NCBI RefSeq assembly: GCF_008086165.1
Contig: NZ_VSKL01000004.1
Span: 62,001 to 126,000, forward strand
Source of the DNA: Algorimicrobium algoritergicola
GTDB lineage: Bacteria; Bacteroidota; Bacteroidia; Flavobacteriales; Flavobacteriaceae
Direction: 5' to 3'
Length of the DNA stretch: 64,000 bases
In this document: piece after piece, positions 34,868 through 44,390 of the stretch
Layout: every line of letters begins with the position of its first letter
Position numbering within the stretch: position 1 is the first letter of the stretch
Position numbers and translations under genes: made by a program
The notes under the pieces: generated by a model
Database searches by the model: none
Told to the model about the DNA's origin: nothing
Seen by the model: the letters and a program-made list of their open reading frames with translations, nothing else

Positions 34868-37033
34868 ATGAAAATAAAATTACTCCTACTATGCACATTT
34901 GCGTGCACTACCCTGTTTTTTGGGCAATCTAAACTAGAAAAGGAAGCCCAAAGATTTTTTTGGGGAGAAAATGACACCTTTAAAAACACGGTTGATATTC
35001 CTAAAAAATGGGAAAACGAATCGGCTGTAATTATCTATAAGAATGAAAATTATGATTTTCATAAGTTTGGTAAACGTGTGGAATATAAATCATCAATTCG
35101 CAAACGTATTAAGTTATTAGACCAAGCATCTGTTACCGAATTTTCAACCTTCACCTATCAAAAACGTTTCAACTCATCAAAAGGCGTTTATGTTTACAAT
35201 CCATCCAATGTTATTGTAGGTATTAAAATTATTAAGCCCGATGCCACAGAAACCATTATTGATATTGAAAAAGAAGCGGTAGAAGTTGATGGTGAAACAA
35301 AAGTAGCGATGGCTAATTTGGAAATTGGTGATATAATTGACTATTTCTATTATAGTATTGAGCCGTTTAAATCTATTGAGGCGTTTGGTTTTAATCCTGT
35401 TGAACAGACATTAAGTGAAGAATATCCCATAATGGATTACAAGCTTTCTTTTGAAACTGAAAATGACTTTTTTATAAATTTCAACTCCTATAATGGCGCT
35501 CCAGAACTAAAAGAAATTCCCACCGAAAAGAATAATATGAGACGGTATGAATTGATTGAAAAAGACATTGATAAACATAAATATGAGCGTTGGTTTTATC
35601 CTTTAGTAGAATTACCATGTTATAAATTCCAAGTGTATTTTGCTAGATCCGGAAAGTTTGAAGATCGTGCATTAGCTTTTTTACCAGAGAAAGAGGAAAT
35701 CATAAAAAAGACAGTTTCAAAGGAAGAAATTTTAGACTTTTATGAGAAATACACACCATATGGCGATTTAGGTTCTATAGAGCGTTTTGTAAAAGAAAAC
35801 GACTTTACAAGCGAGCGCGAAAAGGTAATGGCTGTTTATTATTTTGCGCGCCATCATTTTCTAACGCAATATGTAGATGGTATTATTGTTGGTGAAGCGA
35901 ACATTTTGGCCTCACCATTTATTACCACCAGAACGGTTCCGTATTTATTTTCAAATGAGAAATCGTTTATACGGCATTTTATGGCTTTTTTATATGAATC
36001 TGATTATGATTACGACGTTATAGTTGGTAAAAAACGCTATGATGGTCATTTAGACGATTTGCTACTAGAAAGAAACACGAACGTTATTATCAAAGTAAAC
36101 ACGGAAATACCTGTTTATTTAGAAGCTTTCAAGATTCATTCGGATGCCAATCAATTTCATCATTTATTAGAAGGTACTGATGTGTATAAATTATCGGCAA
36201 GCAAAAAACGATTGGATGAAATTTCAACCGGAAAATTACCGCAATCAACGTACAACGATAATGAATCCTTTAAAGACATTACAGTTACTTTAAACGATGA
36301 TATTTCAGGATTTAAGTATCAAGGTGTTAATAAATATAAGGGTTACGAAAAAGAAGATCATCAATATGACAAGCTTATTTTTAAAGATTATGTAGATGAG
36401 GATTACCAGAAATATGGAACAGAACTTTTTATTGATAAAATAAGAAATAAAAAAACACGCGAAAAAACAAGTAAAGAACTTGCTGCATTAGTTGAAAAAC
36501 TTCGTGAGAAACAATCTGAAAGTTTAAAGAAAAATATAGAAGCTGAATTGGATATTCCAGAGGTTTCAGACTATACTTATGCCATTAAAGAAACGGGGCG
36601 TTATGGATTTGACACGTACTTTATTTATGATGAAAGCTTCATTATTTCAGATGCACTCATTAAAAAAGCAGGGCCTAATTACATTTTGGAAGTTGGTAAA
36701 TTAATTGGTGGTCAAGTGGATTTATCTGATGAAGAACGCAAGCGTACTGAAAATGTGCACATGAACTATCCACGAAGTTATAATTACAACATAACACTAA
36801 ATATTCCTGAAGGGTATTCGGTTTCTGGTTTGGATAAATTAAACAAATCGGTTGATAACAAAACTGGCGCTTTTATCAGTACCGCATCAATGTCGGGTAA
36901 TCAGTTAATTATCACCTCTACAAAACAATACAAAAACAATTATGAAGACCATGCCGATTGGCCATTAATGATGGCGTTTCTAGATGAAGCGTTTCAATTT
37001 ACCAATGAAAAAATCTTATTGAAGAAAGATTAA
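34868..37033 (+). CDS. Exported DUF3857 paralogue with degenerate transglutaminase site
   Basis: 721 residues. Signal peptide MKIKLLLLCTFACTTLFFGQ. Same architecture as the gene just upstream (DUF3857 domain, then a transglutaminase-like region about 310-440), but where the paralogue has YGDCKG this protein reads SNEKSFIRHFMAFLYESDYD, without Cys; no VDNH-type His motif follows either. It therefore looks like a catalytically dead partner. The C-terminal part again resembles the paralogue's (NYNITLNIPEGY). Confidence 0.85.
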   Translation: MKIKLLLLCTFACTTLFFGQSKLEKEAQRFFWGENDTFKNTVDIPKKWENESAVIIYKNENYDFHKFGKRVEYKSSIRKRIKLLDQASVTEFSTFTYQKRFNSSKGVYVYNPSNVIVGIKIIKPDATETIIDIEKEAVEVDGETKVAMANLEIGDIIDYFYYSIEPFKSIEAFGFNPVEQTLSEEYPIMDYKLSFETENDFFINFNSYNGAPELKEIPTEKNNMRRYELIEKDIDKHKYERWFYPLVELPCYKFQVYFARSGKFEDRALAFLPEKEEIIKKTVSKEEILDFYEKYTPYGDLGSIERFVKENDFTSEREKVMAVYYFARHHFLTQYVDGIIVGEANILASPFITTRTVPYLFSNEKSFIRHFMAFLYESDYDYDVIVGKKRYDGHLDDLLLERNTNVIIKVNTEIPVYLEAFKIHSDANQFHHLLEGTDVYKLSASKKRLDEISTGKLPQSTYNDNESFKDITVTLNDDISGFKYQGVNKYKGYEKEDHQYDKLIFKDYVDEDYQKYGTELFIDKIRNKKTREKTSKELAALVEKLREKQSESLKKNIEAELDIPEVSDYTYAIKETGRYGFDTYFIYDESFIISDALIKKAGPNYILEVGKLIGGQVDLSDEERKRTENVHMNYPRSYNYNITLNIPEGYSVSGLDKLNKSVDNKTGAFISTASMSGNQLIITSTKQYKNNYEDHADWPLMMAFLDEAFQFTNEKILLKKD

Positions 37034-37056
37034 TAATTCTTAATCGTATAAATTTT

Positions 37057-37144
37057 AAAAGCTGTCTGAAAAAAGATACTATAAATCGTCAAACTGAATT
37101 GGTTTCAATTTGACGAGAATTATCTAAACGTTCAGACAGCTTTT
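37057..37144. terminator. Bidirectional nested hairpin between convergent genes
   Basis: The outer stem is 14 bp (AAAAGCTGTCTGAA at 37057-37070 with TTCAGACAGCTTTT at 37131-37144), flanked by T runs in both directions. An inner hairpin CGTCAAA (37087-37093) with TTTGACG (37109-37115) lies inside it. The inner part shares GTCAAACTGAA with the REP-like element at 319-388. Confidence 0.85.
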
Positions 37145-38518
37145 TTATTTATTAAAAGTCCGTAATTTATAAGCTTTTATTTCTTTAACCACGCGTGGCG
37201 CTAGCATAAGCGTTGTAAACATGGTTGGGAAAGCCATGAGTGCAAAAAAGCCATCAATTAAGTTAATCATCATACTAAGTGACGTGGTTGCTCCTAAAAG
37301 AATACTCACGATATACATGTAATTATAGTAATGTTTTTTATCGGCTCCAATCAAAAATGACAAACATTTACTACCATAGTAGGAATATGAAAATAGCGAT
37401 GAAATACTAAAAACGGCAATACAAATTAATAGCAAGTATTTACCAAATCCTGGCATGGCATTTCCAAAGGCAGACGCTGTTAAACTCACACCATTAGCAT
37501 CGGTTGTTTGCCAAACACCTGTTACCAAAATGGCTAAAGCCGTTAACGTACAAACCACCAAGGTGTCAATAGCTGGTCCAAGCATGGCAACCAAACCTTC
37601 ACGAACGGGTTCAGAAGTTTTTGCTGCTCCATGAGCCATTGGTGCAGTACCAATTCCCGCTTCATTAGAAAACGCACCACGACGAATACCGAGTAGCATT
37701 AAACCCCCAATAACACCACCTAAAAAGGTGTCGCCCTTATAAAAGCTGGCACTAAAAGCATCGGTGAATATGAGGCTAAAATATTTAGGTACTTCCTCAA
37801 AATTTACTATCAGAATAATAACAACCGAAACAAAATATAGTAATACCATAGCAGGCACGAGTTTGGAAGCCGTTTTACTAATCCTATTCAATCCACCTAA
37901 AATAACAATGGAAGTGATAATGACTAAAACAATACCAACTGCTAAATTAGAGGTAAAACCAACTTCCACACCATTAGGACGCAATAAAATATCATTAATG
38001 GCTTGGGTTAATTGATTCACATTAAAAACGGGTAACGCACCAACTAGACCACAAACACTAAAGAATACAGCTAATGGTTTCCATGATTTACCTAAACCTT
38101 CGGTAATAAAATACATGGGACCACCTTGCAAATCGCCAGCACTATCTCTGCCACGATACATAATGGCTAATGTGGATGTAAAGAATTTAGTAGACATCCC
38201 AATAACGGCACTCACCCACATCCAAAAAACAGCACCTGGACCACCAATGGAAATAGCAACGGCTACGCCTGCAATATTCCCCATACCTATAGTAGAAGAT
38301 AAGGCTGTTGTTAAAGCTTGAAAATGCGTAATTTCACCGGGATCATCTGGATTATCATATTTTCCACGCAACACGTTAATGGCATGTCCAAAAAATCGAA
38401 ACGGCAAGAATCTGGACAAAATTAGCAAGTAAAATCCACCACCAATAAGCAAAATAAGTAATGGCAAACCCCAAGCAAACGAGGCGAAATCAGAAATGTA
38501 TTGATTGAGTTGTTCCAT
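37145..38518 (-). CDS. Alanine/sodium symporter (AGCS family)
   Basis: 457 residues, about 10-11 helices. ALSSTIGMGNIAGVAVAISI followed by GGPGAVFWMW is the AGCS signature region, and GGLMLLGIRRGAFSNEAGIG is the other family hallmark. It imports alanine or glycine with sodium. Its stop lies within the T run of the composite terminator at 37057-37144. The next gene (38724) diverges from it. Confidence 0.93.
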   Translation of the reverse strand: MEQLNQYISDFASFAWGLPLLILLIGGGFYLLILSRFLPFRFFGHAINVLRGKYDNPDDPGEITHFQALTTALSSTIGMGNIAGVAVAISIGGPGAVFWMWVSAVIGMSTKFFTSTLAIMYRGRDSAGDLQGGPMYFITEGLGKSWKPLAVFFSVCGLVGALPVFNVNQLTQAINDILLRPNGVEVGFTSNLAVGIVLVIITSIVILGGLNRISKTASKLVPAMVLLYFVSVVIILIVNFEEVPKYFSLIFTDAFSASFYKGDTFLGGVIGGLMLLGIRRGAFSNEAGIGTAPMAHGAAKTSEPVREGLVAMLGPAIDTLVVCTLTALAILVTGVWQTTDANGVSLTASAFGNAMPGFGKYLLLICIAVFSISSLFSYSYYGSKCLSFLIGADKKHYYNYMYIVSILLGATTSLSMMINLIDGFFALMAFPTMFTTLMLAPRVVKEIKAYKLRTFNK

Positions 38519-38723
38519 AAATTAATTTGTAGTCATAAAAGTAACAAAGTCATTACAATATTTAGGTATATTTAAAAGTTTAAACCATTCAAGCTGCTTG
38601 TTTCTTCGGATTCTATCTATTAAAAGTTAACTTTGGAGTTCAATAATTAGAATATTTTTACGCATTTTTTAAAGAAAACAAAAGCTTGCTTTTATTAACG
38701 ACCCAGATTAAAAATTAATTAAA

Positions 38724-39251
38724 ATGAAATTCGTCTTTTCACTATATATCATATGTTTTAACTCTTTTATCAGTTTGGCACAAACTGGATATCCAGAACC
38801 TGAAAAGACAGAAACACGTTTGTTCTATATACAACATAGCAACAACCATAATACTTATGTTTATGATGCAAATTTAAATGGGAGCGTAATTAATCAATTA
38901 GAACCTATTAAAGAGTACCGCATTATTTATACTGAAAATGGTATAAAAAGGCCACTGACTTATTTACAGAAAAGCAGAGCCTATGGATTAATACGTTTAG
39001 ATGATCAAAACAATTTGTTTACGTTTCAATTGGCTGCATCAGATAAGCTAGACTTCCATCTTCAAGTTACCAAAAATGATGTCGCTAAAATGTTTGTTAC
39101 CATTAACGAGCATAAAATATATTTAGAAAAGATGTTTATTCAACTTAAAGCTGGTTTGTTTTCTATCAATGCTAAAGCCGATTATGTTTTATTTTATGGC
39201 ACAGATTTTTATTCTGGAAAACCTGCTATGGAAAAGGTTTTAATGGACTAA
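38724..39251 (+). CDS. Small exported DUF4833-like protein
   Basis: 175 residues. Signal peptide ends at ISLAQ (about residue 20). RLFYIQHSNNHNTYVYDANL, GLIRLDDQNNLFTFQLAAS and YVLFYGTDFYSGKPAMEKVL fit the conserved pattern I associate with DUF4833 (a DUF assignment from memory, not searched). Probably periplasmic; function unknown. A weak hairpin (39253-39272) follows the stop. Confidence 0.7.
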   Translation: MKFVFSLYIICFNSFISLAQTGYPEPEKTETRLFYIQHSNNHNTYVYDANLNGSVINQLEPIKEYRIIYTENGIKRPLTYLQKSRAYGLIRLDDQNNLFTFQLAASDKLDFHLQVTKNDVAKMFVTINEHKIYLEKMFIQLKAGLFSINAKADYVLFYGTDFYSGKPAMEKVLMD

Positions 39252-39252
39252 T

Positions 39253-39272
39253 TTCACAAAATAAATTGTGAA
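39253..39272 (+). terminator. Weak hairpin after the DUF4833-like gene
   Basis: TTCACAA (39253-39259) with TTGTGAA (39266-39272), loop six bases. No T tract, so only a candidate. Confidence 0.3.
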
Positions 39273-39322
39273 TATTCTAATAAGAACCCAATTACAATCA
39301 ATTTTTATCTCAAATTCCATTA

Positions 39323-40150
39323 ATGAAAACTCAATATTTTATAATCCTATTTTTAATTTTTAGCAGCTGCTCAAATTTGAAATATTTGACCCCTTTTGAA
39401 GGGTATGCTAATAAGCCTAAGGAGGTTGAATTACAATATTATATAGTAAGCACTGTGGACAGTATAAAAACTATCAGAGCATCTTCAAAAAGTATCTCTT
39501 ATTATGACAGAAAAGGTAGATTACTAAAAACAACATCATTTAAAGCGGACGGACCAAGCACTAAATACCGCCTTTTTACCTATGATAAATTTGGAAACCT
39601 AACGGAAGTAGCATCATTCAACAACACCAATAAAAAATCATACCAATTAAATTATTATTATAATAAACAGGGGCAAATAATAAAAAAAGAGAATATCAGA
39701 GAAAATAGCAAGATGGTAACAAATACCGTTTATGACCAAAAAAAAAGAATGAGTAAATCAATCATGGTAAAAAATGATAGTATCTTCTTTGATAGTAGTA
39801 TGTTTAAATATAATAAAGATTGGCAAGAAATAGAGCTAACATCCTATCTTGAGTCAGGTGAACAAAAATCAAGAATAGAATTCTTCTATGATAAAAAAAA
39901 GAATCAAATCTTAAGTAAATGGTATAGGAGTGATAATTCGCTTAAAAAATTTTACGAAACAACCTTCAACGATAAAGGTGATAAAATAGCGGTTAAAAGA
40001 TATAATTTTTTGGATGGTAAAACGAAATTGATAAGTCATAACCAAACCGATTTTATATATGACAAATATGGAAATTGCATTGAAAAAAGATACTTTGAGA
40101 ATGGTGTTTTGAAAATGATTTTAAAATATAAATTCAGATATAAAAAATAA
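39323..40150 (+). CDS. Lipoprotein with YD/RHS-like repeats
   Basis: 275 residues. MKTQYFIILFLIFSSCSN is a lipoprotein signal (Cys at about 16). The body repeats an approximately 30-residue unit: YDRKGRLLKTTSF, YDKFGNLTEVASF, YNKQGQIIKKENI, YDQKKRMSKSI, YDKYGNCIEKRYF. This Y-D-x-x-G-x-L-x pattern is seen in RHS/YD-repeat and related outer-surface beta-repeat proteins. Too short to be a full RHS toxin shell; function unknown. Confidence 0.72.
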   Translation: MKTQYFIILFLIFSSCSNLKYLTPFEGYANKPKEVELQYYIVSTVDSIKTIRASSKSISYYDRKGRLLKTTSFKADGPSTKYRLFTYDKFGNLTEVASFNNTNKKSYQLNYYYNKQGQIIKKENIRENSKMVTNTVYDQKKRMSKSIMVKNDSIFFDSSMFKYNKDWQEIELTSYLESGEQKSRIEFFYDKKKNQILSKWYRSDNSLKKFYETTFNDKGDKIAVKRYNFLDGKTKLISHNQTDFIYDKYGNCIEKRYFENGVLKMILKYKFRYKK

Positions 40151-40214
40151 AATTCTAGTAGCATTCAGATACAGAGATATAAATATGATATTAAAAAAAA
40201 ATCAAATGCATAAA

Positions 40215-41162
40215 TTATCTATTCAAATAATCTTCCACATGCGTTTTAATACGATTTTGAATATCCGTTAAATCACCTTTTACAAAGGCTTCTCCTGTAA
40301 TATTCTCATATAACTCAATATAGCGTTCGCTAACAGATTGGATGTATGCATCACTCATGTCCGGAACAGTTTGTCCTTCTAATCCTTGAAAATTATTGGC
40401 AATAAGCCACTGACGTACAAATTCTTTGGAAAGTTGTTTTTGAGCTTCACCTCTATCTTGACGTTCTTGATAGCCATCCGCATAAAAATAACGTGAGGAA
40501 TCCGGCGTGTGAATTTCATCAATCAATACAATTTTTCCATCTTGTGTTTTTCCAAATTCATATTTCGTATCAACCAAAATAAGTCCTCTGGAAGTTGCTA
40601 TTTCTGAACCACGCTGAAATAATTTGCGGGTGTAATCTTCTAAAACAATATAATCCGCTTCTGAAACAATACCTTTTTTCAGAATGTCTTCGCGTGAAAT
40701 ATCTTCATCATGATCTCCCATCTCTGCTTTGGTTGCAGGTGTAATAATTGGGTTTGGAAATTTGTCGTTTTCTTTCATGCCTTCTGGCAAAGTAACACCA
40801 CACAGCATACGTTTTCCAGCTTTATATTCACGAGCTGCATGACCGGACATATAACCACGAATAACCATTTCTACTTTAAAAGGCGTACATAAATGTCCAA
40901 CAGCTACGTTTGGATCTGGTGTGGCAATAAGCCAGTTTGGAACAACATCTTCGGTGGCTTTCATCATTTTGGTCGCAATCTGATTCAGAATTTGTCCTTT
41001 GTACGGAATCCCTTTCGGCATCACCACATCAAAAGCGCTTAATCTGTCGGTAGCAACCATAACCAACTGCTCGTTGTTAATATTATAAACCTCCCGAACT
41101 TTACCTTTATAAAGGTTTTTTTGTCCTGGAAAATTAAAATTGGTATCTATTATGGTATTCAT
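40215..41162 (-). CDS. purC: Phosphoribosylaminoimidazole-succinocarboxamide synthase
   Basis: 315 residues, the longer bacterial/eukaryotic-like SAICAR synthetase form. Motifs: [12 protein letters not shown] (ATP-binding loop), [47 protein letters not shown] and [13 protein letters not shown] (catalytic and metal-binding). It joins CAIR and aspartate in purine synthesis. Confidence 0.95.
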   Translation of the reverse strand: MNTIIDTNFNFPGQKNLYKGKVREVYNINNEQLVMVATDRLSAFDVVMPKGIPYKGQILNQIATKMMKATEDVVPNWLIATPDPNVAVGHLCTPFKVEMVIRGYMSGHAAREYKAGKRMLCGVTLPEGMKENDKFPNPIITPATKAEMGDHDEDISREDILKKGIVSEADYIVLEDYTRKLFQRGSEIATSRGLILVDTKYEFGKTQDGKIVLIDEIHTPDSSRYFYADGYQERQDRGEAQKQLSKEFVRQWLIANNFQGLEGQTVPDMSDAYIQSVSERYIELYENITGEAFVKGDLTDIQNRIKTHVEDYLNR

Positions 41163-41229
41163 GGGAAGTAGCCTGTTGTTTGTGACACAAAAGTAATTTG
41201 TTTACAATCGCGAAACAAATCTAAATAAA

Positions 41230-41257
41230 AAAAGGAGAAAAATTAATTTCTCCTTTT
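41230..41257 (-). terminator. Intrinsic terminator after the outer-membrane barrel gene
   Basis: AAAAGGAGAAA (41230-41240) with TTTCTCCTTTT (41247-41257), six-base loop, then a T-rich run on the minus strand. Confidence 0.8.
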
Positions 41258-41281
41258 AAGTATATCTAAAATATGCGTGAT

Positions 41282-41794
41282 TTAGTTGAATCTAATATTA
41301 TACGTTACGCCAACACCGACGTTCTGCAAATCTAAATCGTTTTCTGCAAAAGTGTTTTGGTAATACGCATAAAAATTCCAATCTCGGTTATGGTAACCAA
41401 TTTGTGGGTTTACATACAGCCCACCATCATTATTATCAATATTGGCTAAAAAACCGTAACCAACATCAGCACCTAAAAATAGGCCACTTGGCGTAAAGTA
41501 ATAGCGAAAGAAACCAGCTACTGGAATAACGCCAAAATCTTCAACATTGTCTTTACCAAAATAATGGGTATAACCTGATGCTAAACCAATAGCTACATTT
41601 GGATTGAACAAATATTGTCCTCTAATGTCTGCGCCTAAAGTAAAAGACGATGCATCACTAGCATCACCAACAGGAATTCCACCTGTTAAACCTACTTTTA
41701 ACCAGGAATTATCTGGTGTTAGTTCTACATTGTCATCTTGTGCGAAAATTGGACTAAATCCAAATAATAATGCTACTAAAAATAATTTTTTCAT
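41282..41794 (-). CDS. Small outer-membrane beta-barrel protein
   Basis: 170 residues from ATG 41794, which yields signal peptide MKKLFLVALLFGFSPIFAQ; an ATG at 41821 would add nine polar residues before it. The body alternates strand-like segments rich in aromatic residues (SFTLGADIRGQYLF, GVIPVAGFFRYYFTP, GLFLGADVGYGF) and ends VGVTYNIRFN, the usual C-terminal barrel signal. Similar to the outer membrane protein beta-barrel family (OprW/OmpW-like). Confidence 0.85.
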   Translation of the reverse strand: MKKLFLVALLFGFSPIFAQDDNVELTPDNSWLKVGLTGGIPVGDASDASSFTLGADIRGQYLFNPNVAIGLASGYTHYFGKDNVEDFGVIPVAGFFRYYFTPSGLFLGADVGYGFLANIDNNDGGLYVNPQIGYHNRDWNFYAYYQNTFAENDLDLQNVGVGVTYNIRFN

Positions 41795-41943
41795 TTTGTC
41801 TCTTTTTTGATTAGAGTACAAAGTTCAACAATACACAGAGAAATATCTTACAGCATTTAAGGCAATGTTTATAGAATTATAAGAAACCACCACAAACAAA
41901 CACCACAACAAACTGATTATCAATACAAAACAGGGCAATAAAA

Positions 41944-41967
41944 AAAGCCAGTTAAAAAACTGGCTTT
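41944..41967 (-). terminator. Intrinsic terminator of the phoH-like gene
   Basis: AAAGCCAGTT (41944-41953) with AACTGGCTTT (41958-41967), four-base loop, then TTTTTT-rich sequence on the minus strand; 20 bases past the phoH stop. Confidence 0.8.
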
Positions 41968-41987
41968 CATATCAATGAAATAATAAA

Positions 41988-42941
41988 CTAATCTACGTTC
42001 TCAATACTTTTATAAGCTTCAATAACTTTCTTAACCAATTTATGGCGAATCACATCCTTATCATCTAAAAATATCATGCCCACACCTTCTACGTTCTTCA
42101 AAATGAGCAAGGCTTCTTTTAATCCGGAAATGGTGCGTCTTGGTAAATCTATTTGACCAGGATCTCCTGTTAGTAAGAATTTGGCATCTTTACCCATACG
42201 TGTTAAAAACATTTTCATTTGGGCATGTGTGGTGTTCTGACCTTCATCTAAAATTACAAATGCATGATCTAAGGTCCGACCGCGCATAAAAGCTAAAGGT
42301 GCAATCTGAATCGTTCCGTTTTCAATATAATGCGCTAATTTTTCAGGTGCAATCATATCGCGTAAAGCATCATATAAAGGTTGCATGTATGGATCTAATT
42401 TTTCCTTTAAATCGCCTGGAAGAAACCCTAAATTTTCACCAGCCTCAACCGCAGGACGCGTTAAGATAATCCGTTTAACTTCTTTATTTTTCAAAGCGCG
42501 AACCGCTAAAGCCACACCCGTGTATGTTTTCCCTGTTCCAGCTGGACCAATAGCAAAAACCATATCGTTTTTACGCATGCTTTCTACCAATTTACGCTGA
42601 TTGGCTGTTTGGGCTTTAATTAATCGGCCGTTGACACCATGGACAATTACCTCGCCACTTCTTGCACTGGTTTCATAATCCGCTTTGCTCTCACTGGTTA
42701 AAACGCGTTCAATAACATTTTCATCTATCTTATTGTATTTCATGTAATGCTCCATGAGCATATTGAAACGCTTATCAAATTCTTCCAGTAAATCTTCATC
42801 GCCATAGGCTTTAATTTTATTTCCTCTGGCAACAATTTTAAGTTTAGGATAATACTTTTTAAGGAGTTCTATATTAACGTTTTGTGCACCAAAAAAATCC
42901 TTTGGTGATACGTCTTCAAGTTCTATTATGATTTCGTTCAA
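41988..42941 (-). CDS. PhoH family protein (ATPase, RNA-related)
   Basis: 317 residues. N-terminal KH-like part, then the PhoH ATPase domain: Walker A GPAGTGKTYTG, RPAVEAGENLGFLPGDLKEK, and Walker B with ILDEGQNTTHAQMKMFLTRM, ending LTGDPGQIDLP. PhoH proteins are single-domain RecD/SF1-like ATPases that act on RNA in several bacteria. No signal peptide. It diverges from the SAM hydroxide adenosyltransferase gene. Confidence 0.93.
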   Translation of the reverse strand: MNEIIIELEDVSPKDFFGAQNVNIELLKKYYPKLKIVARGNKIKAYGDEDLLEEFDKRFNMLMEHYMKYNKIDENVIERVLTSESKADYETSARSGEVIVHGVNGRLIKAQTANQRKLVESMRKNDMVFAIGPAGTGKTYTGVALAVRALKNKEVKRIILTRPAVEAGENLGFLPGDLKEKLDPYMQPLYDALRDMIAPEKLAHYIENGTIQIAPLAFMRGRTLDHAFVILDEGQNTTHAQMKMFLTRMGKDAKFLLTGDPGQIDLPRRTISGLKEALLILKNVEGVGMIFLDDKDVIRHKLVKKVIEAYKSIENVD

Positions 42942-42981
42942 AAGCTAGGCGATTTAATTAAATTAATCTATTTAGTTTTAT

Positions 42982-43005
42982 TAGTTTTGTGTTTAAACAA
43001 AAATA
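42982..43005. promoter_or_regulatory. Overlapping divergent promoter boxes for phoH and the SAM hydroxide adenosyltransferase gene
   Basis: On the plus strand TAGTTTTG (42982-42989) and on the minus strand TATTTTTG (43005-42998) both fit TAnnTTTG. Leaders would be about 50-60 bases in each direction. No clear -33 elements were identified. Confidence 0.35.
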
Positions 43006-43051
43006 CACATTTTAATTTCGTATTAGGTTAAAAAAATATCAACAATTCTAA

Positions 43052-43888
43052 ATGGCAATCATTACATTAACAACTGACTTTGGGGAGAGAGATCACTTTG
43101 CAGGCGCAACCAAAGGTGCTATTTATAGCGAATTACCGGATGTAAAAATTGTTGATATCTCGCATTCCATTTCACCATTTAGTATTCCTGAAGCGGCTTA
43201 TATTATTTTAAACGCTTTTAGTAGTTTCCCGAAAGGAACGATCCATATCATTGGTGTGGATTCAGAATTAAACGAAGAGAATAAACATATAGCCGTAAAA
43301 CTAGATGGTCATTATTTTATTTGTGCCAACAATGGGATTATGAGTATGATTTGTGCCGAAATAGCACCCGAGAAAATTGTAGAAATTAATATTCACGATG
43401 CTATTATAACCAGTTTTCCGGTTTTAGATGTGTTTGTAAAAGTAGCCTGCCATATTGCTCGTGGCGGAACTTTAGAAGTGATTGGAAAAGTAATAGACAC
43501 CATAAAACCCATAAAAAATATCATTCCGTTTGTTAATGATGAACGCACACAAATAATTGGTCATATTATTTATATTGACAATTACGGGAATGTTATAACA
43601 AATATTAAACGGGCCTTTTTTGAAAAAGTGCAACTAGGTCGTACGTTTGAAATTTCCGCCAGAAACAAAACCTTCAATAAAATTTACAACAAATATAGTG
43701 ATGTGGTAGATTTTAGTAAAGCGCCGGAAATACGGAATATTGAAGGCCATAGAATGGTTGTTTTTAATTCCTCAAGTTATCTGGAAATTGCCGTTTATAA
43801 GAGCAATCCGAACACCACAGGTAGTGCCTCATCATTATTAGGCTTGGAACTTATGGATACTGTTACAGTTAATTTTTTAAAAGAATAA
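43052..43888 (+). CDS. SAM hydroxide adenosyltransferase (DUF62 family)
   Basis: 278 residues. LTTDFGERDHFAGATKGAI at the N-terminus, VDISHSISPFSIPEAAYI, GTIHIIGVDSELN and DNYGNVITNI are the conserved blocks of the duf62/SAM hydrolase family, which splits S-adenosylmethionine with water into adenosine and methionine, related to fluorinase. The next gene starts three bases after its stop. Confidence 0.9.
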   Translation: MAIITLTTDFGERDHFAGATKGAIYSELPDVKIVDISHSISPFSIPEAAYIILNAFSSFPKGTIHIIGVDSELNEENKHIAVKLDGHYFICANNGIMSMICAEIAPEKIVEINIHDAIITSFPVLDVFVKVACHIARGGTLEVIGKVIDTIKPIKNIIPFVNDERTQIIGHIIYIDNYGNVITNIKRAFFEKVQLGRTFEISARNKTFNKIYNKYSDVVDFSKAPEIRNIEGHRMVVFNSSSYLEIAVYKSNPNTTGSASSLLGLELMDTVTVNFLKE

Positions 43889-43891
43889 TAT

Positions 43892-44188
43892 ATGTTTGTA
43901 CGTATTGTAAAATTGGGCTTTGAACCGAAACATATTGATACGTTTCTAGAAAATTTCCATAAAAATAAACAAGCTATTCGTGATTTTGAAGGTTGCCAAT
44001 TTTTAGAATTATACCGCGATAAAAACAATACAAATGTGTTTTTTACGTATAGTTATTGGCAAAGTGAAAACGATTTAGAAAATTACAGGCATTCCGATTT
44101 ATTTAAAAGCATATGGTCTGTAACGAAACCCATGTTTAATATGAAACCCGAAGCTTGGAGTGTTGACAAGTTGGAAACGCTTGAATAG
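43892..44188 (+). CDS. Antibiotic biosynthesis monooxygenase (ABM)-like protein
   Basis: 98 residues, a dimeric ferredoxin-like ABM fold. HIDTFLENFHKNKQAIRDFEGCQFLELYRD and FFTYSYWQSENDLENYRHSDLFKSIW fit the family. Cytosolic, function unknown. Its stop codon lies within the first unit of the tandem heptamer array that follows. Confidence 0.82.
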   Translation: MFVRIVKLGFEPKHIDTFLENFHKNKQAIRDFEGCQFLELYRDKNNTNVFFTYSYWQSENDLENYRHSDLFKSIWSVTKPMFNMKPEAWSVDKLETLE

Positions 44189-44284
44189 TGAATAGTGAAT
44201 AGTGAATAGTGAATAGTGAATAGTGAATAGTGAATAGTGAATAGTGAATAGTGAATAGTGAATAGTGAATAGTGAATAGTGAAT
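44183..44284 (+). repeat. Tandem heptamer array, unit GAATAGT, 14 copies
   Basis: Fourteen perfect copies from 44183 to 44280 plus GAAT. The ABM stop codon (44186-44188) is inside the first unit, so copy-number changes cannot alter that protein. Frames on the minus strand give spurious heptapeptide-repeat ORFs. Confidence 0.97.
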
Positions 44285-44343
44285 TTGGTTTTTGAAAAGG
44301 ACAATACAAAAGAAATTTTATTTTTATTTTACTCACCGCTAAC

Positions 44344-44384
44344 ACCTAATACCTAATACCTAATACCTAATACCTAATACCTAA
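44344..44384 (+). repeat. Tandem heptamer array, unit ACCTAAT, about 5.9 copies
   Basis: Five perfect copies of ACCTAAT (44344-44378) and a partial sixth (44379-44384), ending six bases before the ATG of the gldF-gldG gene at 44391. It is in the presumed leader or promoter of that gene. Confidence 0.95.
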
Positions 44385-44390
44385 AATAGC

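Noticed and set aside
44083-44345. Two minus-strand frames with a heptapeptide repeat (FTIHYSL)
   Set aside because: They are the three-frame reading of the 14-copy seven-base array; no independent start region or homology, and they overlap the ABM gene end.
44183-44384. Heptamer repeats as a CRISPR array
   Set aside because: Units are seven bases with no spacers; no cas genes nearby.
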